A stretch of 63,809 nucleotides of DNA, taken from Micromonospora orduensis (GTDB taxonomy: Bacteria > Actinomycetota > Actinomycetes > Mycobacteriales > Micromonosporaceae). The notes beneath the pieces were generated by a model. The model did no database searches. It saw only the letters and a list, made by a program, of their open reading frames with translations, and was not told where the DNA came from. The stretch lies in the NCBI RefSeq assembly GCF_006228125.1, contig NZ_VDFY01000290.1:1-63809 (forward strand), written 5' to 3'. This document shows, piece by piece, positions 8,907 to 16,979 of this stretch (within the stretch, counting starts at the first letter, position 1; each line of letters begins with the position of its first letter). Position numbers and translations under genes: made by a program.

Positions 8907-9500
8907 TTACGCCGATCGGGCGAGGCCGGCCCCGGCGGACGGCCAGGAGCGGAACGCGATGTCCAGACCAGCGACCAGTTGGTGGTACGACCGGTCCACC
9001 TCGCGGGGCAGGCCGAAGCCACCGGCGGCCTCCAGCGCGACGAAGCCGTGCAGGGCGCTGCGCAGCGCCCTGGTCGCGTCGACCGCGTCGTCGTCGGTGA
9101 GTCCGTACCCGCGCAGCACCGCGTAGACGGCACCGACCGCCCGTGTCCCCGCCTCGACGTGCTCGGGGTCGGTCGGATCGGGCACCCGCTGGGTCGCCGG
9201 GTAGCGGCCGGGGTGCCGGCGGGCATAGTCGCGGTAGGCATCAGCCATCGCCCGTAGCGCCTCCCCGCCGGCCCGACCGGCGGCGGCGGTGGTCATCTCG
9301 GTGGCCAGCTCGGCGGTGGCCAGCGCGGAGAGCTTCTGGGCCAGCGCGTCCGCACCACGCACGTGCTTGTAGAGGCTGGGCAGCGCGACCCCGAGCCGGC
9401 TGGCGAGCGCGGCGAGGGTGAGCTGCTGGAAGCCGACCTCGTCGGCCAGCCGGGCCGCCTCCCGGACCACGATCTGCTGGTTGAGCCCGACCCTAGGCAC
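8907..9500 (-). CDS. TetR/AcrR family transcriptional regulator
   Basis: The HTH at the N-terminus reads LTLAALASRLGVALPSLYKHV, which is typical TetR. The C-terminal domain has the WHG-like ALHGFVALEAAGGFGL stretch seen in TetR_C_33 proteins. The GTG at 9500 overlaps the last codons of the upstream hydrolase gene by 8 nt, so the two are co-transcribed. It probably represses its own operon from the promoter at 10301-10329. The ligand is unknown, but the paired alpha/beta hydrolase suggests an ester or similar small molecule. Confidence 0.88.
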   Translation of the reverse strand: MPRVGLNQQIVVREAARLADEVGFQQLTLAALASRLGVALPSLYKHVRGADALAQKLSALATAELATEMTTAAAGRAGGEALRAMADAYRDYARRHPGRYPATQRVPDPTDPEHVEAGTRAVGAVYAVLRGYGLTDDDAVDATRALRSALHGFVALEAAGGFGLPREVDRSYHQLVAGLDIAFRSWPSAGAGLARSA

Positions 9501-10293
9501 CGGTGCACACCGCCAGGAAATCGACAAGCTCGTCGGCGGTCCGCTGCGGCTGGTCGGCGTGCGGATAGTGGCCGGACCCCTCGACCATCCGGGCCTCGGC
9601 GAGGCGGTAGAGCCGGCGGGCGGCCCGCGCCTCGGCGCCCGGGTCGGGGAAGTCCGGGTCCCTGGTGCCCATCAGCACAAGCACCGGTTGCCGCACCTGC
9701 GGGGCTCGGGCGGTCCAGTGCGGCTCGGCCGGTGCGATCACGCCACGCGTCGCCGCCATCCGGCCGGGCTCGCGCAGGTTGGCCACCATGGACCGGCGGT
9801 ACGCCGCGTCGTCGGCGGGTCGGTGCACCGGGAACAGGGTGTTGTGGAACATCCCGAAGAGTCGGGGGCTGTGCAGCACGGACCACATCGCCATCCGCAG
9901 CAGCGGGTTGAGCTTCGGCTGACCGACGAACGCGCCGATCTGCACGATGCCGGTGACCAGCTCGGGCGCGTCGGTGGCGGCGAAGACCACCGCCGCCGCG
10001 GCGGACGAGCTGCCGACCAGGACGGCCGGACCGGCGTCGAGGTCGCGGACCACGGCCAGCAGGTCCGCGCCGACCTCCGCCGGGGCGTACGAGGGCCAGC
10101 CGGCGCTGGACTCCCCGTGACCCCGGACGTCGACCGAGGCGACCCGGTGACCGGCGGCCACCAGCAGGGGCACGAGGTGCCGGTAGCTCGCCCTGTTCTC
10201 GCCCATGCCGTGCGCGAGGACGACCAACGGCCCCTCGCCCTGCACCTCGTACGCGATGTGTCCGCCGCCGCGCCGCACCTGGCTAGTTGTCAT
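9493..10293 (-). CDS. alpha/beta hydrolase
   Basis: This 266-residue alpha/beta-fold hydrolase has an oxyanion-loop region VVLAHGMGENRASY, the motif VDVRGHGES, a nucleophile elbow VGSSSAAA (G-x-S-x-[SA]) and a late catalytic GSGHYPHAD. The ATG at 10293 starts exactly 7 nt after a TAGCTT hexamer, so the transcript is probably leaderless; a longer frame open from 10329 would include the promoter. Its stop overlaps the TetR start, which makes a two-gene self-regulated unit. The substrate is not deducible. Confidence 0.87.
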   Translation of the reverse strand: MTTSQVRRGGGHIAYEVQGEGPLVVLAHGMGENRASYRHLVPLLVAAGHRVASVDVRGHGESSAGWPSYAPAEVGADLLAVVRDLDAGPAVLVGSSSAAAAVVFAATDAPELVTGIVQIGAFVGQPKLNPLLRMAMWSVLHSPRLFGMFHNTLFPVHRPADDAAYRRSMVANLREPGRMAATRGVIAPAEPHWTARAPQVRQPVLVLMGTRDPDFPDPGAEARAARRLYRLAEARMVEGSGHYPHADQPQRTADELVDFLAVCTGA

Positions 10294-10300
10294 AGCCGTA

Positions 10301-10329
10301 AAGCTAAGGCACTTAACCAAGGCTGTCAA
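10301..10329 (-). promoter_or_regulatory. leaderless sigma-70-type promoter of the hydrolase-tetR unit
   Basis: On the minus strand a perfect TTGACA (10329-10324) is followed by a 17-nt spacer and TAGCTT (10306-10301). The ATG at 10293 begins 7 nt later, at the expected +1. The spacer contains an AT-rich CTTAACCAAG (imperfect inverted repeat CTT/AAG), where the TetR protein may bind. Confidence 0.75.
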
Positions 10330-10343
10330 GCCATGTCACCGAA

Positions 10344-10384
10344 ACGGGCCGGCGGTGACCCTGTCGGGGTCGCCGCCGGCCCGT
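10344..10384 (-). terminator. GC-rich terminator after the proline dehydrogenase gene
   Basis: ACGGGCCGGCGG (10344-10355) pairs with CCGCCGGCCCGT (10373-10384), and GACCC pairs with GGGTC inside, leaving a 5-nt loop. On the minus strand it follows the proline dehydrogenase stop by about 19 nt and insulates the next promoter. Confidence 0.7.
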
Positions 10385-10402
10385 CAGCCGATCCGGGTCG
10401 GG

Positions 10403-11323
10403 TTACTTCCTGGAGACCAGGGCGCGGCCGAAGAAGACCAGGTTGGCCGGGCGCTCGGCGAGCCGGCGCATCAGGTAGCCGTACCACTGGTCGCCGTACG
10501 GGACGTAGGTGCGCACCGTGTAGCCCTCGCCGGCCAGCCGGGCCTGCTCCTCCGGGCGGATGCCGTAGAGCATCTGGAACTCGAAGCGCTCCGGCCCCCT
10601 GTCGAACCAGCGGGCCCGGTCCTCCCCGATGGCGATCATCCGCGGGTCGTGGGTCGCCAGCATCGGGTAGCCGTCGCCCGACATCAGGATGTTCATGCAG
10701 CGCACGTACGACCTGTCCACTTCGCGGGTCGACTGGTACGCCACCGACTCGGGCTCCTTGTAGGCGCCCTTGCACAGCCGAACCCGCGACCCGGCGTACG
10801 CCAACTCCCGGCAGTCCGACTCGGTCCGGCGCAGGTACGCCTGGAGCACCGCGCCGGTCGACGGGAAGTCCTTGCGCAGCCGGCCCAGCACCTCAAGCGT
10901 CGAGTCGGTGGTGGTGTGGTCCTCCATGTCCAGGGTGACAGTGGTGCCCGCCGCGTCGGCGGCCGCGCAGATCGCCCGCGCGTTGTCGTACGCCAACTGC
11001 TCGTCGAACATCTGGCCGAGGGCGGAGAGCTTCACGCTCACCTCGGCCGCCGGGGTCAGCCCCGCGCCGGCGAGCATCTTGAGCAACCTCAGGTACTCGT
11101 CCCGGGTGGCCGTGGCCTGCTCGGGGGTGACGGTGTCCTCGCCGAGGTGGTCGAGGGTGACCGCGAGGCCGTCGTCGACGAGCACGCGGGTCGCGCGCAA
11201 CGCGTCGTCGGTGGCGGCGCCGGCGACGAACCGGCGTACGACGTCCCGGGTGTACGGGGCGGTCGCGACGAGCCGCTCGACCTGGGATGACCGGGAGGCG
11301 GCGAGGATGACGGAACGGAGCAT
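10403..11323 (-). CDS. proline dehydrogenase (monofunctional, PutB type)
   Basis: This is a 306-residue FAD-dependent enzyme that oxidises proline to pyrroline-5-carboxylate. It shows the PRODH barrel: VSVKLSALGQM, TLDMEDHTTTDSTLEVL, a region with LCKGAYKEPESVAY, and the C-terminal FEFQMLYGIRPEEQARLAGEG with conserved YGIR. The length agrees with single-domain actinobacterial PRODH rather than bifunctional PutA; a partner pyrroline-5-carboxylate dehydrogenase is not in this window. ATG 11323 follows TACGCT by 6 nt. A much longer upstream frame is discarded as coding shadow. Confidence 0.93.
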   Translation of the reverse strand: MLRSVILAASRSSQVERLVATAPYTRDVVRRFVAGAATDDALRATRVLVDDGLAVTLDHLGEDTVTPEQATATRDEYLRLLKMLAGAGLTPAAEVSVKLSALGQMFDEQLAYDNARAICAAADAAGTTVTLDMEDHTTTDSTLEVLGRLRKDFPSTGAVLQAYLRRTESDCRELAYAGSRVRLCKGAYKEPESVAYQSTREVDRSYVRCMNILMSGDGYPMLATHDPRMIAIGEDRARWFDRGPERFEFQMLYGIRPEEQARLAGEGYTVRTYVPYGDQWYGYLMRRLAERPANLVFFGRALVSRK

Positions 11324-11428
11324 GAGCCGAGCGTATCGCCCCTGCCAGCAGCCCCGCCGAGGGGCGGCCGGGCCGCTCGACGCCGGGGCGGGGCGGCGGT
11401 GGTGGCGCCGATCGGCTACAACGATGCC

Positions 11429-11701
11429 GTGGACCAACGCCCCCGCCGCCGGCTCCGGTCGGCCTCCGTGCAGCTCGGCGCGCTCACCGCTCTCGCGCTC
11501 GCCCTCTCCGGCTGCAACATGACCTCGGACGACGACGATGACGACGACTGCGCTCTCGGGCCGGTCGGCGGCGGCGGAACCGTCGCGCTGGCGATGCGGG
11601 TGCCGGCCCCGGCCGCCGGCCGCGGCGCCCCGGAGCCGACCACCGCGGCCCTGCCCGATCGCGGCGGGTTCGGCACCCACCTCGCCTCCTGCGGGGGCTG
11701 A
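11429..11701 (+). CDS. small secreted lipoprotein with an aspartate run
   Basis: This product of about 90 residues has an Arg-rich n-region (RPRRRLR), a hydrophobic core and a lipobox ALSGC. Immediately after it come MTSDDDDDDDC and then a Pro/Gly/Ala-rich tail. GTG 11429 gives a normal lipoprotein signal length; a GTG at 11399 is possible. The stop is 1 nt from the start of the next gene. The pairing with a glutathionylspermidine-synthase-like gene resembles ygiB-ygiC of enterobacteria, but I see no sequence identity to YgiB beyond the lipoprotein nature. Confidence 0.65.
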   Translation: MDQRPRRRLRSASVQLGALTALALALSGCNMTSDDDDDDDCALGPVGGGGTVALAMRVPAPAAGRGAPEPTTAALPDRGGFGTHLASCGG

Positions 11702-11702
11702 G

Positions 11703-12869
11703 GTGCGCCGCGAGACGGTCACGCCGCGCACGGACTGGGACGCCACCATCCGGTCCCAGGGGCTCGTCTACGTCGACACCGAGCTGCCCGACGGCGGCAT
11801 CATGTCGTACTGGGACGAGACCGCCGCGTACGCCTTCGACCTGGACGAGGTGCTGCGGCTGGAGGAGGCCACCGAGGAGCTGCACCGGATGTCGGTAGCC
11901 GCCGCCGAGCACGTGGTGGCGCAGCGCCGGTACGCCGAGTTCGGCATCCCGGAGTGGGCGGCCGAGGCGGTGGCCCGGTCGCTGCGGGAGACGCCACCCA
12001 CCCTCTACGGGCGCTTCGACCTCGCGTACGACGGCACCTGGCCCCCGAAGATGCTTGAGTACAACGCGGACACCCCCACCGCGCTTGTCGAGGCGAGCAT
12101 CATCCAGTGGTACTGGCTGGAGCAGACCCGACCCGACCTGGACCAGTGGAACAGCCTGCACGAGCGGCTGGTCGGCGCCTGGTCCAAGATCGGGGCCGGG
12201 CTGCACGACCCGCTTGTGCACGTGCTCTGGTCGAACGAGGAGGAGTCCGGCGAGGACCACATGACCGCCGGCTACCTCGCCGAGACCGCCCGGCAGGCCG
12301 GGCTGAGCGTCGAGCTGCAACCCATCCAGGACATCGGCTGGGACGGCCGCCGCTTCGTCGACGCCGACGACCGCCCGGTGACCACCTGCTTCAAGCTCTA
12401 CCCGTGGGAGTGGATGCTGGCCGAGCCGTACGGGCCGGCGGCGTTGGCCCCGGGCACCCCCACCACGTGGATCGAGCCCGCCTGGAAGCTGCTGCTGTCC
12501 AACAAGGCGCTGCTCGCGGTCCTCTGGGAGCTGTTCCCCGGCCACGAGTACCTGCTCCCGGCGTACCTGGACTCGCCGCGCGGCATGACGGAGTACGTGG
12601 CCAAGCCGCTGCTCGGCCGGGAGGGCGGTTCGGTACGCATCGTCACCGCCGACGAGGAGATCACCAACCCGGGCATCTACGGCGACGAGGGATGGTGCTA
12701 CCAGGAGTTCCGGGCGTTGCCGCAGTTCGCCGGCAATCGGGTGGTGCTGGGCAGCTGGATCGTCGACGGCGAGTCGGCCGGGGTGGGGGTGCGCGAGAGC
12801 GCCAGCCTGATCACCGACGGCTACGCGCGGTTCCTGCCGCACTACATCGACGCGCCACGCACCCCGTGA
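11703..12869 (+). CDS. glutathionylspermidine synthase family protein (YgiC/YjfC-like)
   Basis: This 388-residue protein with an ATP-grasp-like synthetase fold is close to the usual 386 residues of YgiC. Recognisable are RFDLAYDGTWPPKMLEYNADTPTAL near residues 100-125, KLYPWEWML, EPAWKLLLSNKALL, EYVAKPLLGREGGSV and ITNPGIYGDEGWCYQEF. Bacteria with mycothiol do not make glutathionylspermidine, so the real ligase substrate is unknown. The GTG start is 1 nt after the lipoprotein stop, indicating coupling. The frame extends upstream to 11538, but that part lies over the lipoprotein gene. Confidence 0.87.
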   Translation: MRRETVTPRTDWDATIRSQGLVYVDTELPDGGIMSYWDETAAYAFDLDEVLRLEEATEELHRMSVAAAEHVVAQRRYAEFGIPEWAAEAVARSLRETPPTLYGRFDLAYDGTWPPKMLEYNADTPTALVEASIIQWYWLEQTRPDLDQWNSLHERLVGAWSKIGAGLHDPLVHVLWSNEEESGEDHMTAGYLAETARQAGLSVELQPIQDIGWDGRRFVDADDRPVTTCFKLYPWEWMLAEPYGPAALAPGTPTTWIEPAWKLLLSNKALLAVLWELFPGHEYLLPAYLDSPRGMTEYVAKPLLGREGGSVRIVTADEEITNPGIYGDEGWCYQEFRALPQFAGNRVVLGSWIVDGESAGVGVRESASLITDGYARFLPHYIDAPRTP

Positions 12870-12888
12870 GTCGTCTACCGTTGGGGGC

Positions 12889-13476
12889 GTGAACTTCGAC
12901 GCGTACGCCCGGACCGGCGTTGACCTGGTCAACGCCCGTCTGGACGACCTCGACGACCTGCAGGCCCTCTTCCCCGACGACAACGCCTGGATGCGCGACG
13001 AGGTCGCTGATCGCGACGTCGCGATCTTCCGGCGGGCGCAGAAGCGGCTCCGCGACGTCTTCGAGTACGGCACCTCGGGGCGTGACGCCCAGGCGGTGAC
13101 CGAGCTGAACGCGCTGCTCGAGGCGTTCCCGGTCCAGCCGCGCATCTCCGGGCACGACTCCAGCGACTGGCACATGCACGTGACCAGTCGGGGCGCCTCG
13201 GTCAGCGCCGAATACCTGGCCGGTGCGGTCTGGGGTCTGTCGGTCTGGCTCTGCGAGTACGGCAGTGCCCGGTTCGGGGTCTGCGCCGACGAGCGGTGCG
13301 GCAACGTCTACCTGGACACGTCGTCGAACTGCTGCCGGCGGTTCTGCTCCGAGCGCTGCGCGACCCGGTCGCACGTGGCGGCGCACCGGGCCCGCAAGCG
13401 GGCCGCCGTGGGCGAACAGGTGACGGTGGCCGCCCAGCCCACCGGCGACGCCGACTCCCTCACCCCGGTCAGCTGA
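12889..13476 (+). CDS. CGNR zinc-finger protein
   Basis: This 195-residue protein has an N-terminal ABATE-like helical region and a C-terminal zinc finger. The finger is GVCADERCGNVYLDTSSNCCRRFCSERCATRSH, with CX4C and CX3C ligand pairs. Members are presumed stress-linked transcription factors; targets are unknown. TACCGT lies 7 nt before the GTG start. The gene converges with the isomerase-like gene at 13504. Confidence 0.88.
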   Translation: MNFDAYARTGVDLVNARLDDLDDLQALFPDDNAWMRDEVADRDVAIFRRAQKRLRDVFEYGTSGRDAQAVTELNALLEAFPVQPRISGHDSSDWHMHVTSRGASVSAEYLAGAVWGLSVWLCEYGSARFGVCADERCGNVYLDTSSNCCRRFCSERCATRSHVAAHRARKRAAVGEQVTVAAQPTGDADSLTPVS

Positions 13477-13478
13477 CG

Positions 13479-13492
13479 CCACCGCCCGGTGG
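13479..13492. terminator. short hairpin between convergent genes
   Basis: CCACC (13479-13483) and GGTGG (13488-13492) form a small GC hairpin between the stops of the CGNR and isomerase-like genes. No T-tract is present, so the assignment is weak. Confidence 0.35.
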
Positions 13493-13503
13493 TCACGGGC
13501 GGG

Positions 13504-14310
13504 TCAGGCGTCGACCGGGGACGGCGCGGTCAGGTGCTGGCGGGCGAACTCCAGCGCGGCGCGCAGGTCCGCTTCGCGCACCGCGCGGCTCTTCGCGCCC
13601 CGGGTCGCGACCTCCACCGCCACCGACCCGGTGAAACCCCGCCCGGCCAGCGAGGAGAGCAGCTCGCCGCAGGGCTGCGTGCCGCGCCCGGGCACCAGGT
13701 GCTCGTCGCGGCCCTCGCCGGTGCCGTCGCCCAGGTGCACGTGCGCCAGCCCGGCGCCCATCCGGTCGGCCATCTCGAGGGGGTCGCTGTGCGACGCCGC
13801 GCAGTGCGACAGATCCAGGGTGTACGACGGATAGCCGGTGTCGGTCGGGTCCCATCCGGGGACGTACGGGACGAACTGCCGGCCCGCCATCCGTACCGGG
13901 TACATGTTCTCCACGGCGAAGCGCAGCCCGGAGAACCGGTCCGCGACGGTGGCCAGACCCTCGGCGAAGTTGCGCGCGTAGTCGCGCTGCCAGGTGAACG
14001 GCGGGTGCACCACGACCGTGGGCGCCCCCAGCGATTCGGCCAGCTCGGCGGCCCTGCGCAGCCGCTCCCACGGGTCCGGGCTCCACACCCGCTGGGTGAC
14101 CAGCAGACAGGGCGCGTGCACCGAGAGCACCGGCACGTCGTAGTGCGCCGACAGGCCGCGCAGGGCGCCCGCGTCCTGGCTGACGACGTCCGTCCAGACC
14201 ATCACCTCGACGCCGTCGTAGCCGAGCGCCGCGGCCAGTTGGAACGCCGCCGCGGTCGGCTCGGGGAAGACCGACGAGCTGGACAGGAGCACCGGAACGC
14301 GGGAAGTCAC
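13504..14310 (-). CDS. sugar phosphate isomerase/epimerase family protein (TIM barrel)
   Basis: This 268-residue AP-endonuclease-2-like barrel shows GYDGVEVMVW, LSVHAPCLL, VVVHPPFTWQ, FAVENMYP, SYTLDLSHCAAS, AHVHLGDG and VAVEVA, which bear the His/Glu/Asp metal ligands of the family. It matches Rv0498 in position beside a Ppx/GppA gene and regX3-senX3. The reaction is unknown. A TACGCT hexamer ends 7 nt before the GTG start. The Ppx/GppA gene lies 28 nt upstream on the same strand. Confidence 0.85.
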   Translation of the reverse strand: MTSRVPVLLSSSSVFPEPTAAAFQLAAALGYDGVEVMVWTDVVSQDAGALRGLSAHYDVPVLSVHAPCLLVTQRVWSPDPWERLRRAAELAESLGAPTVVVHPPFTWQRDYARNFAEGLATVADRFSGLRFAVENMYPVRMAGRQFVPYVPGWDPTDTGYPSYTLDLSHCAASHSDPLEMADRMGAGLAHVHLGDGTGEGRDEHLVPGRGTQPCGELLSSLAGRGFTGSVAVEVATRGAKSRAVREADLRAALEFARQHLTAPSPVDA

Positions 14311-14337
14311 ATCGGCCAGCGTAGCCCGGTGGCGCGA

Positions 14338-15282
14338 TCAGATCGGTTCGAGTTGATCCAACCGACGGAGGATGACGCCCTCGCGCAGCGCCCACGGGCA
14401 GATGTCCAGCGAGTCCAGATCCAGGCGGCGCATCACCGCCTCGGCGACCACGGCGCCGGCCAGCAACTGGTGTGCGCGGCCCGCGCTGACCCCCTCCAAC
14501 TCCATCAACTGGGCCGGCGGGATGTGCCGGATGAACCCGATGACCTGCCGCAACCCGGCCCGGGTCAGGCTGCGCCGCACCCAGAGCCCGGCCCCGGACG
14601 GCGCCGCCCCGGCCAGTCGGGCCAGGGTGCGGAACGTCTTCGAGGTGGCCACCGCCCGGTCCCAACCCACCTCGGTCATCTGGTCGACGACCTTGTCCAG
14701 CCGGCCGTCCACGTACTCCCGCAGCTTGTCGACGGCCTCGGCGGACGGCGGCGTCGTGCTGTCCGGCGCGACCCGCAGCCGCTCCCGGGTCAGTCGCCCG
14801 GCTCCCAGCGGCAGCGAGACCGCGACGTCCGGGTCCTCGTCGATGCCGGCGGCGATCTCCAGCGAGCCGCCGCCGATGTCCAGCACCAGCAGCCGCCCCG
14901 CGGACCAGCCGAACCAGCGCCGCACGGCCAGGAAGGTCATCCGCGCCTCGTCCGCGCCGGAGAGCACAGCGAGACGTACGCCTGTCTCCTCCCGGACCCG
15001 GGCGAGCACGTCGGCGGCGTTGGTGGCGTCGCGCACCGCGGAGGTGGCGAACGCGATGAGGTCGTCGGCGTCCAGACCGGTGGACGCCGCCTTGGCCATG
15101 CCCACGGCCTTGACCAGGCCGTCCGCGCCCGCCTCGGTCAACGCGCCGTCGGGGCCGATCTGCTCGGCCAGCCGCAGCACCACCTTCTCGGAGTGCGCGG
15201 GCCACGGGTGCGCGCCGTGGTGCGCGTCCACCACAAGCAGGTGCACCGTGTTGGATCCGACGTCGAGGACACCCAGTCGCAT
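14338..15282 (-). CDS. Ppx/GppA family phosphatase
   Basis: This 314-residue ASKHA-fold enzyme has an N-terminal phosphate loop LGVLDVGSNTVHLLV, a second loop VLDIGGGSLEI and a third LPLGAGRLT. Its length is that of the short actinobacterial exopolyphosphatase/pppGpp phosphohydrolase proteins (Rv0496 type), without the C-terminal HD domain of enterobacterial Ppx. Its place beside the phosphate two-component system fits a role in polyphosphate turnover. TAGGGT lies 7 nt before ATG 15282, so it is probably leaderless. Confidence 0.9.
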   Translation of the reverse strand: MRLGVLDVGSNTVHLLVVDAHHGAHPWPAHSEKVVLRLAEQIGPDGALTEAGADGLVKAVGMAKAASTGLDADDLIAFATSAVRDATNAADVLARVREETGVRLAVLSGADEARMTFLAVRRWFGWSAGRLLVLDIGGGSLEIAAGIDEDPDVAVSLPLGAGRLTRERLRVAPDSTTPPSAEAVDKLREYVDGRLDKVVDQMTEVGWDRAVATSKTFRTLARLAGAAPSGAGLWVRRSLTRAGLRQVIGFIRHIPPAQLMELEGVSAGRAHQLLAGAVVAEAVMRRLDLDSLDICPWALREGVILRRLDQLEPI

Positions 15283-15356
15283 GGTGAAGACCCTAGGTGC
15301 AACTCGTTTGCGCGGCTCGCCGGCCCGCAGACGGCACCGCGCGTACGCTGGGCCGG

Positions 15357-16163
15357 GTGACGATGGAGCTCCGTGTGCTGGTGGACGACCCGGGCGACCC
15401 CCGCAGCCGAGAGGTGCCACTGGACTTTCCCCGGGAGTGGATCGAGTTCGCCGACCCGGCGGACGAGAGCCACCTGATCCGGGCCGACCTGACCTGGCTG
15501 CTGTCCCGCTGGACCTGCATCTTCGGCCGGGGCTGCCACGGCATCATCGCCGGCCGGTCCGCCGACGGCTGCTGTTCGCACGGGGCGTTCTTCACCGACT
15601 CGGACGACGAGAAGCGGGTCCGCGGCGCCGTCCGGCGGCTCAACCCGTCGACCTGGCAGCACTTCCGGCGTGGGTTCAAGAACTGGACCGACGAGGACAC
15701 CATCGACGGCAAGACCCCGGCCCGCCGCACCGCCACCCAGGGCGCCGAGGGGCCGTGCGTGTTCCTCAACGACGCCGACTTCCCCGGCGGGGGCGGCTGC
15801 GCGCTGCACGCCCAGGCGCTCCGCGACGGGGTGCACCCGCTGGAGTACAAGCCGGACGTCTGCTGGCAGCTCCCGATCCGGCGGGACCAGGACTGGGTCA
15901 AGCGTCCGGACAACACCAAGGTGCTGGTCTCGACCCTGTCGGAGTTCGACAGGCGCGGCTGGGGTGCCGGCGGGCACGACCTGGACTGGTGGTGCACCTC
16001 CTCGACGGACGCGCACGTCGGCGCCGAGCCGATGTACCTGTCGTACGGGCCGGAGTTGACCGCGTTGATCGGCGCGGCCGCGTACGAGCGGCTGGCCGAG
16101 CTGTGCGCGGACCGGGTGAGGCAGGGCATGGTCGCCCCGCACCCCGCCGACGATCTCAGCTGA
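15357..16163 (+). CDS. conserved cysteine-rich actinobacterial protein
   Basis: This is a soluble protein of 268 residues with no signal or membrane segment. Its Cys are clustered: RWTCIFGRGCHGI and DGCCSHGAFF near residues 50-80, GPCVFLNDADFPGGGGCALH near 145, then KPDVCWQLPI and WWCTSS. The spacing recalls the YkgJ/DUF3109 cysteine-cluster proteins, which are thought to bind a metal; this is inference. TACGCT sits 7 nt before the GTG. It is divergent from Ppx/GppA over 75 nt and convergent with regX3. Function unknown. Confidence 0.8.
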   Translation: MTMELRVLVDDPGDPRSREVPLDFPREWIEFADPADESHLIRADLTWLLSRWTCIFGRGCHGIIAGRSADGCCSHGAFFTDSDDEKRVRGAVRRLNPSTWQHFRRGFKNWTDEDTIDGKTPARRTATQGAEGPCVFLNDADFPGGGGCALHAQALRDGVHPLEYKPDVCWQLPIRRDQDWVKRPDNTKVLVSTLSEFDRRGWGAGGHDLDWWCTSSTDAHVGAEPMYLSYGPELTALIGAAAYERLAELCADRVRQGMVAPHPADDLS

Positions 16164-16271
16164 TCTTGGTAGCACGACCCGCTGCGGAGCAGCTGGAGGT
16201 GGTGGCGGGAGCCGCGGCCACACCCCGGTCCTGCGCCCTCGGACGCGACCAGGGCGAGAGCGGACAGCCGA

Positions 16272-16955
16272 TCACGGCTCGAACTTGTAGCCCAGTCCCC
16301 GGACGGTGACGATGAAGCGCGGCGCGGACGGCTCCGGTTCGATCTTCGAGCGGAGGCGCTTGACGTGCACGTCAAGCGTCTTGGTGTCACCGACGTAGTC
16401 GGCGCCCCAGACCCGGTCGATGAGCTGGCCACGGGTCAACACCCGGCCGGCGTTGCGCAGCAGCAGCTCCAGCAGCTCGAACTCCTTCAGCGGCAGCTGC
16501 ACCGCGCCGCCCTCGACGGTCACCACGTGCCGTTCGATGTCCATCCGCACCGGGCCGGCGGCGAGCGTCGGGGCGCCGGCGTCGGCTACCTCCGGGCTCT
16601 GCCGGCGCAGCACCGCGCGGATCCGGGCGACCAGCTCGCGGGGCGAGTACGGCTTGGTGACGTAGTCGTCGGCGCCGATCTCCAGCCCGACCACCTTGTC
16701 GATCTCGCTGTCCCGGGCGGTCACCATGATGATCGGCACGGCCGAGCGCTGCCGGAGCTGCCGGCAGACCTCGGTCCCCGACATCTCGGGCAACATGAGG
16801 TCGAGCAGCACGATGTCGGCGCCGGTCCGGTCGAACTCGGTGAGGGCGTCGGTGCCGGTCGCAGCGACCGACACCTCGAAGCCCTCCTTACGGAGCATGT
16901 ACGACAAGGCGTCGGAGAACGACTCCTCGTCCTCGACCACGAGAACGCGGCTCAA
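16272..16955 (-). CDS. regX3: phosphate-type response regulator (RegX3/PhoP)
   Basis: This is an OmpR-class regulator. The receiver domain has VVEDEES near the start, the phosphorylation site Asp52 in IVLLDLMLPEMSG, VTARDSEIDKVVGLEIGADDYVTKPYS, and a winged-helix DNA-binding domain from residue 130 ending VRGLGYKF. I prefer TTG 16955 because AAGGAAA is 6 nt upstream and the product then aligns with the start of known RegX3/PhoP proteins; ATG 16973 is the alternative, 6 nt after the senX3 stop. It should bind PHO boxes such as those at 18333-18375 and control phosphate-starvation genes. Confidence 0.93.
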   Translation of the reverse strand: MSRVLVVEDEESFSDALSYMLRKEGFEVSVAATGTDALTEFDRTGADIVLLDLMLPEMSGTEVCRQLRQRSAVPIIMVTARDSEIDKVVGLEIGADDYVTKPYSPRELVARIRAVLRRQSPEVADAGAPTLAAGPVRMDIERHVVTVEGGAVQLPLKEFELLELLLRNAGRVLTRGQLIDRVWGADYVGDTKTLDVHVKRLRSKIEPEPSAPRFIVTVRGLGYKFEP

Positions 16956-16979
16956 CGGGGATTTCCTTTCCATTTGCTG

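Noticed and set aside
6404..9100. Plus-strand open frame of about 900 codons opposite the MacA-like and peptidase genes
   Set aside because: Composition is Gly/Arg/Val-rich with no domain; the minus strand carries genes with clear motifs. It is a shadow frame of high-GC DNA.
11538..11702. N-terminal extension of the glutathionylspermidine-synthase-like protein
   Set aside because: This part overlaps the lipoprotein gene in another frame, and the product from 11703 already has the normal family length.
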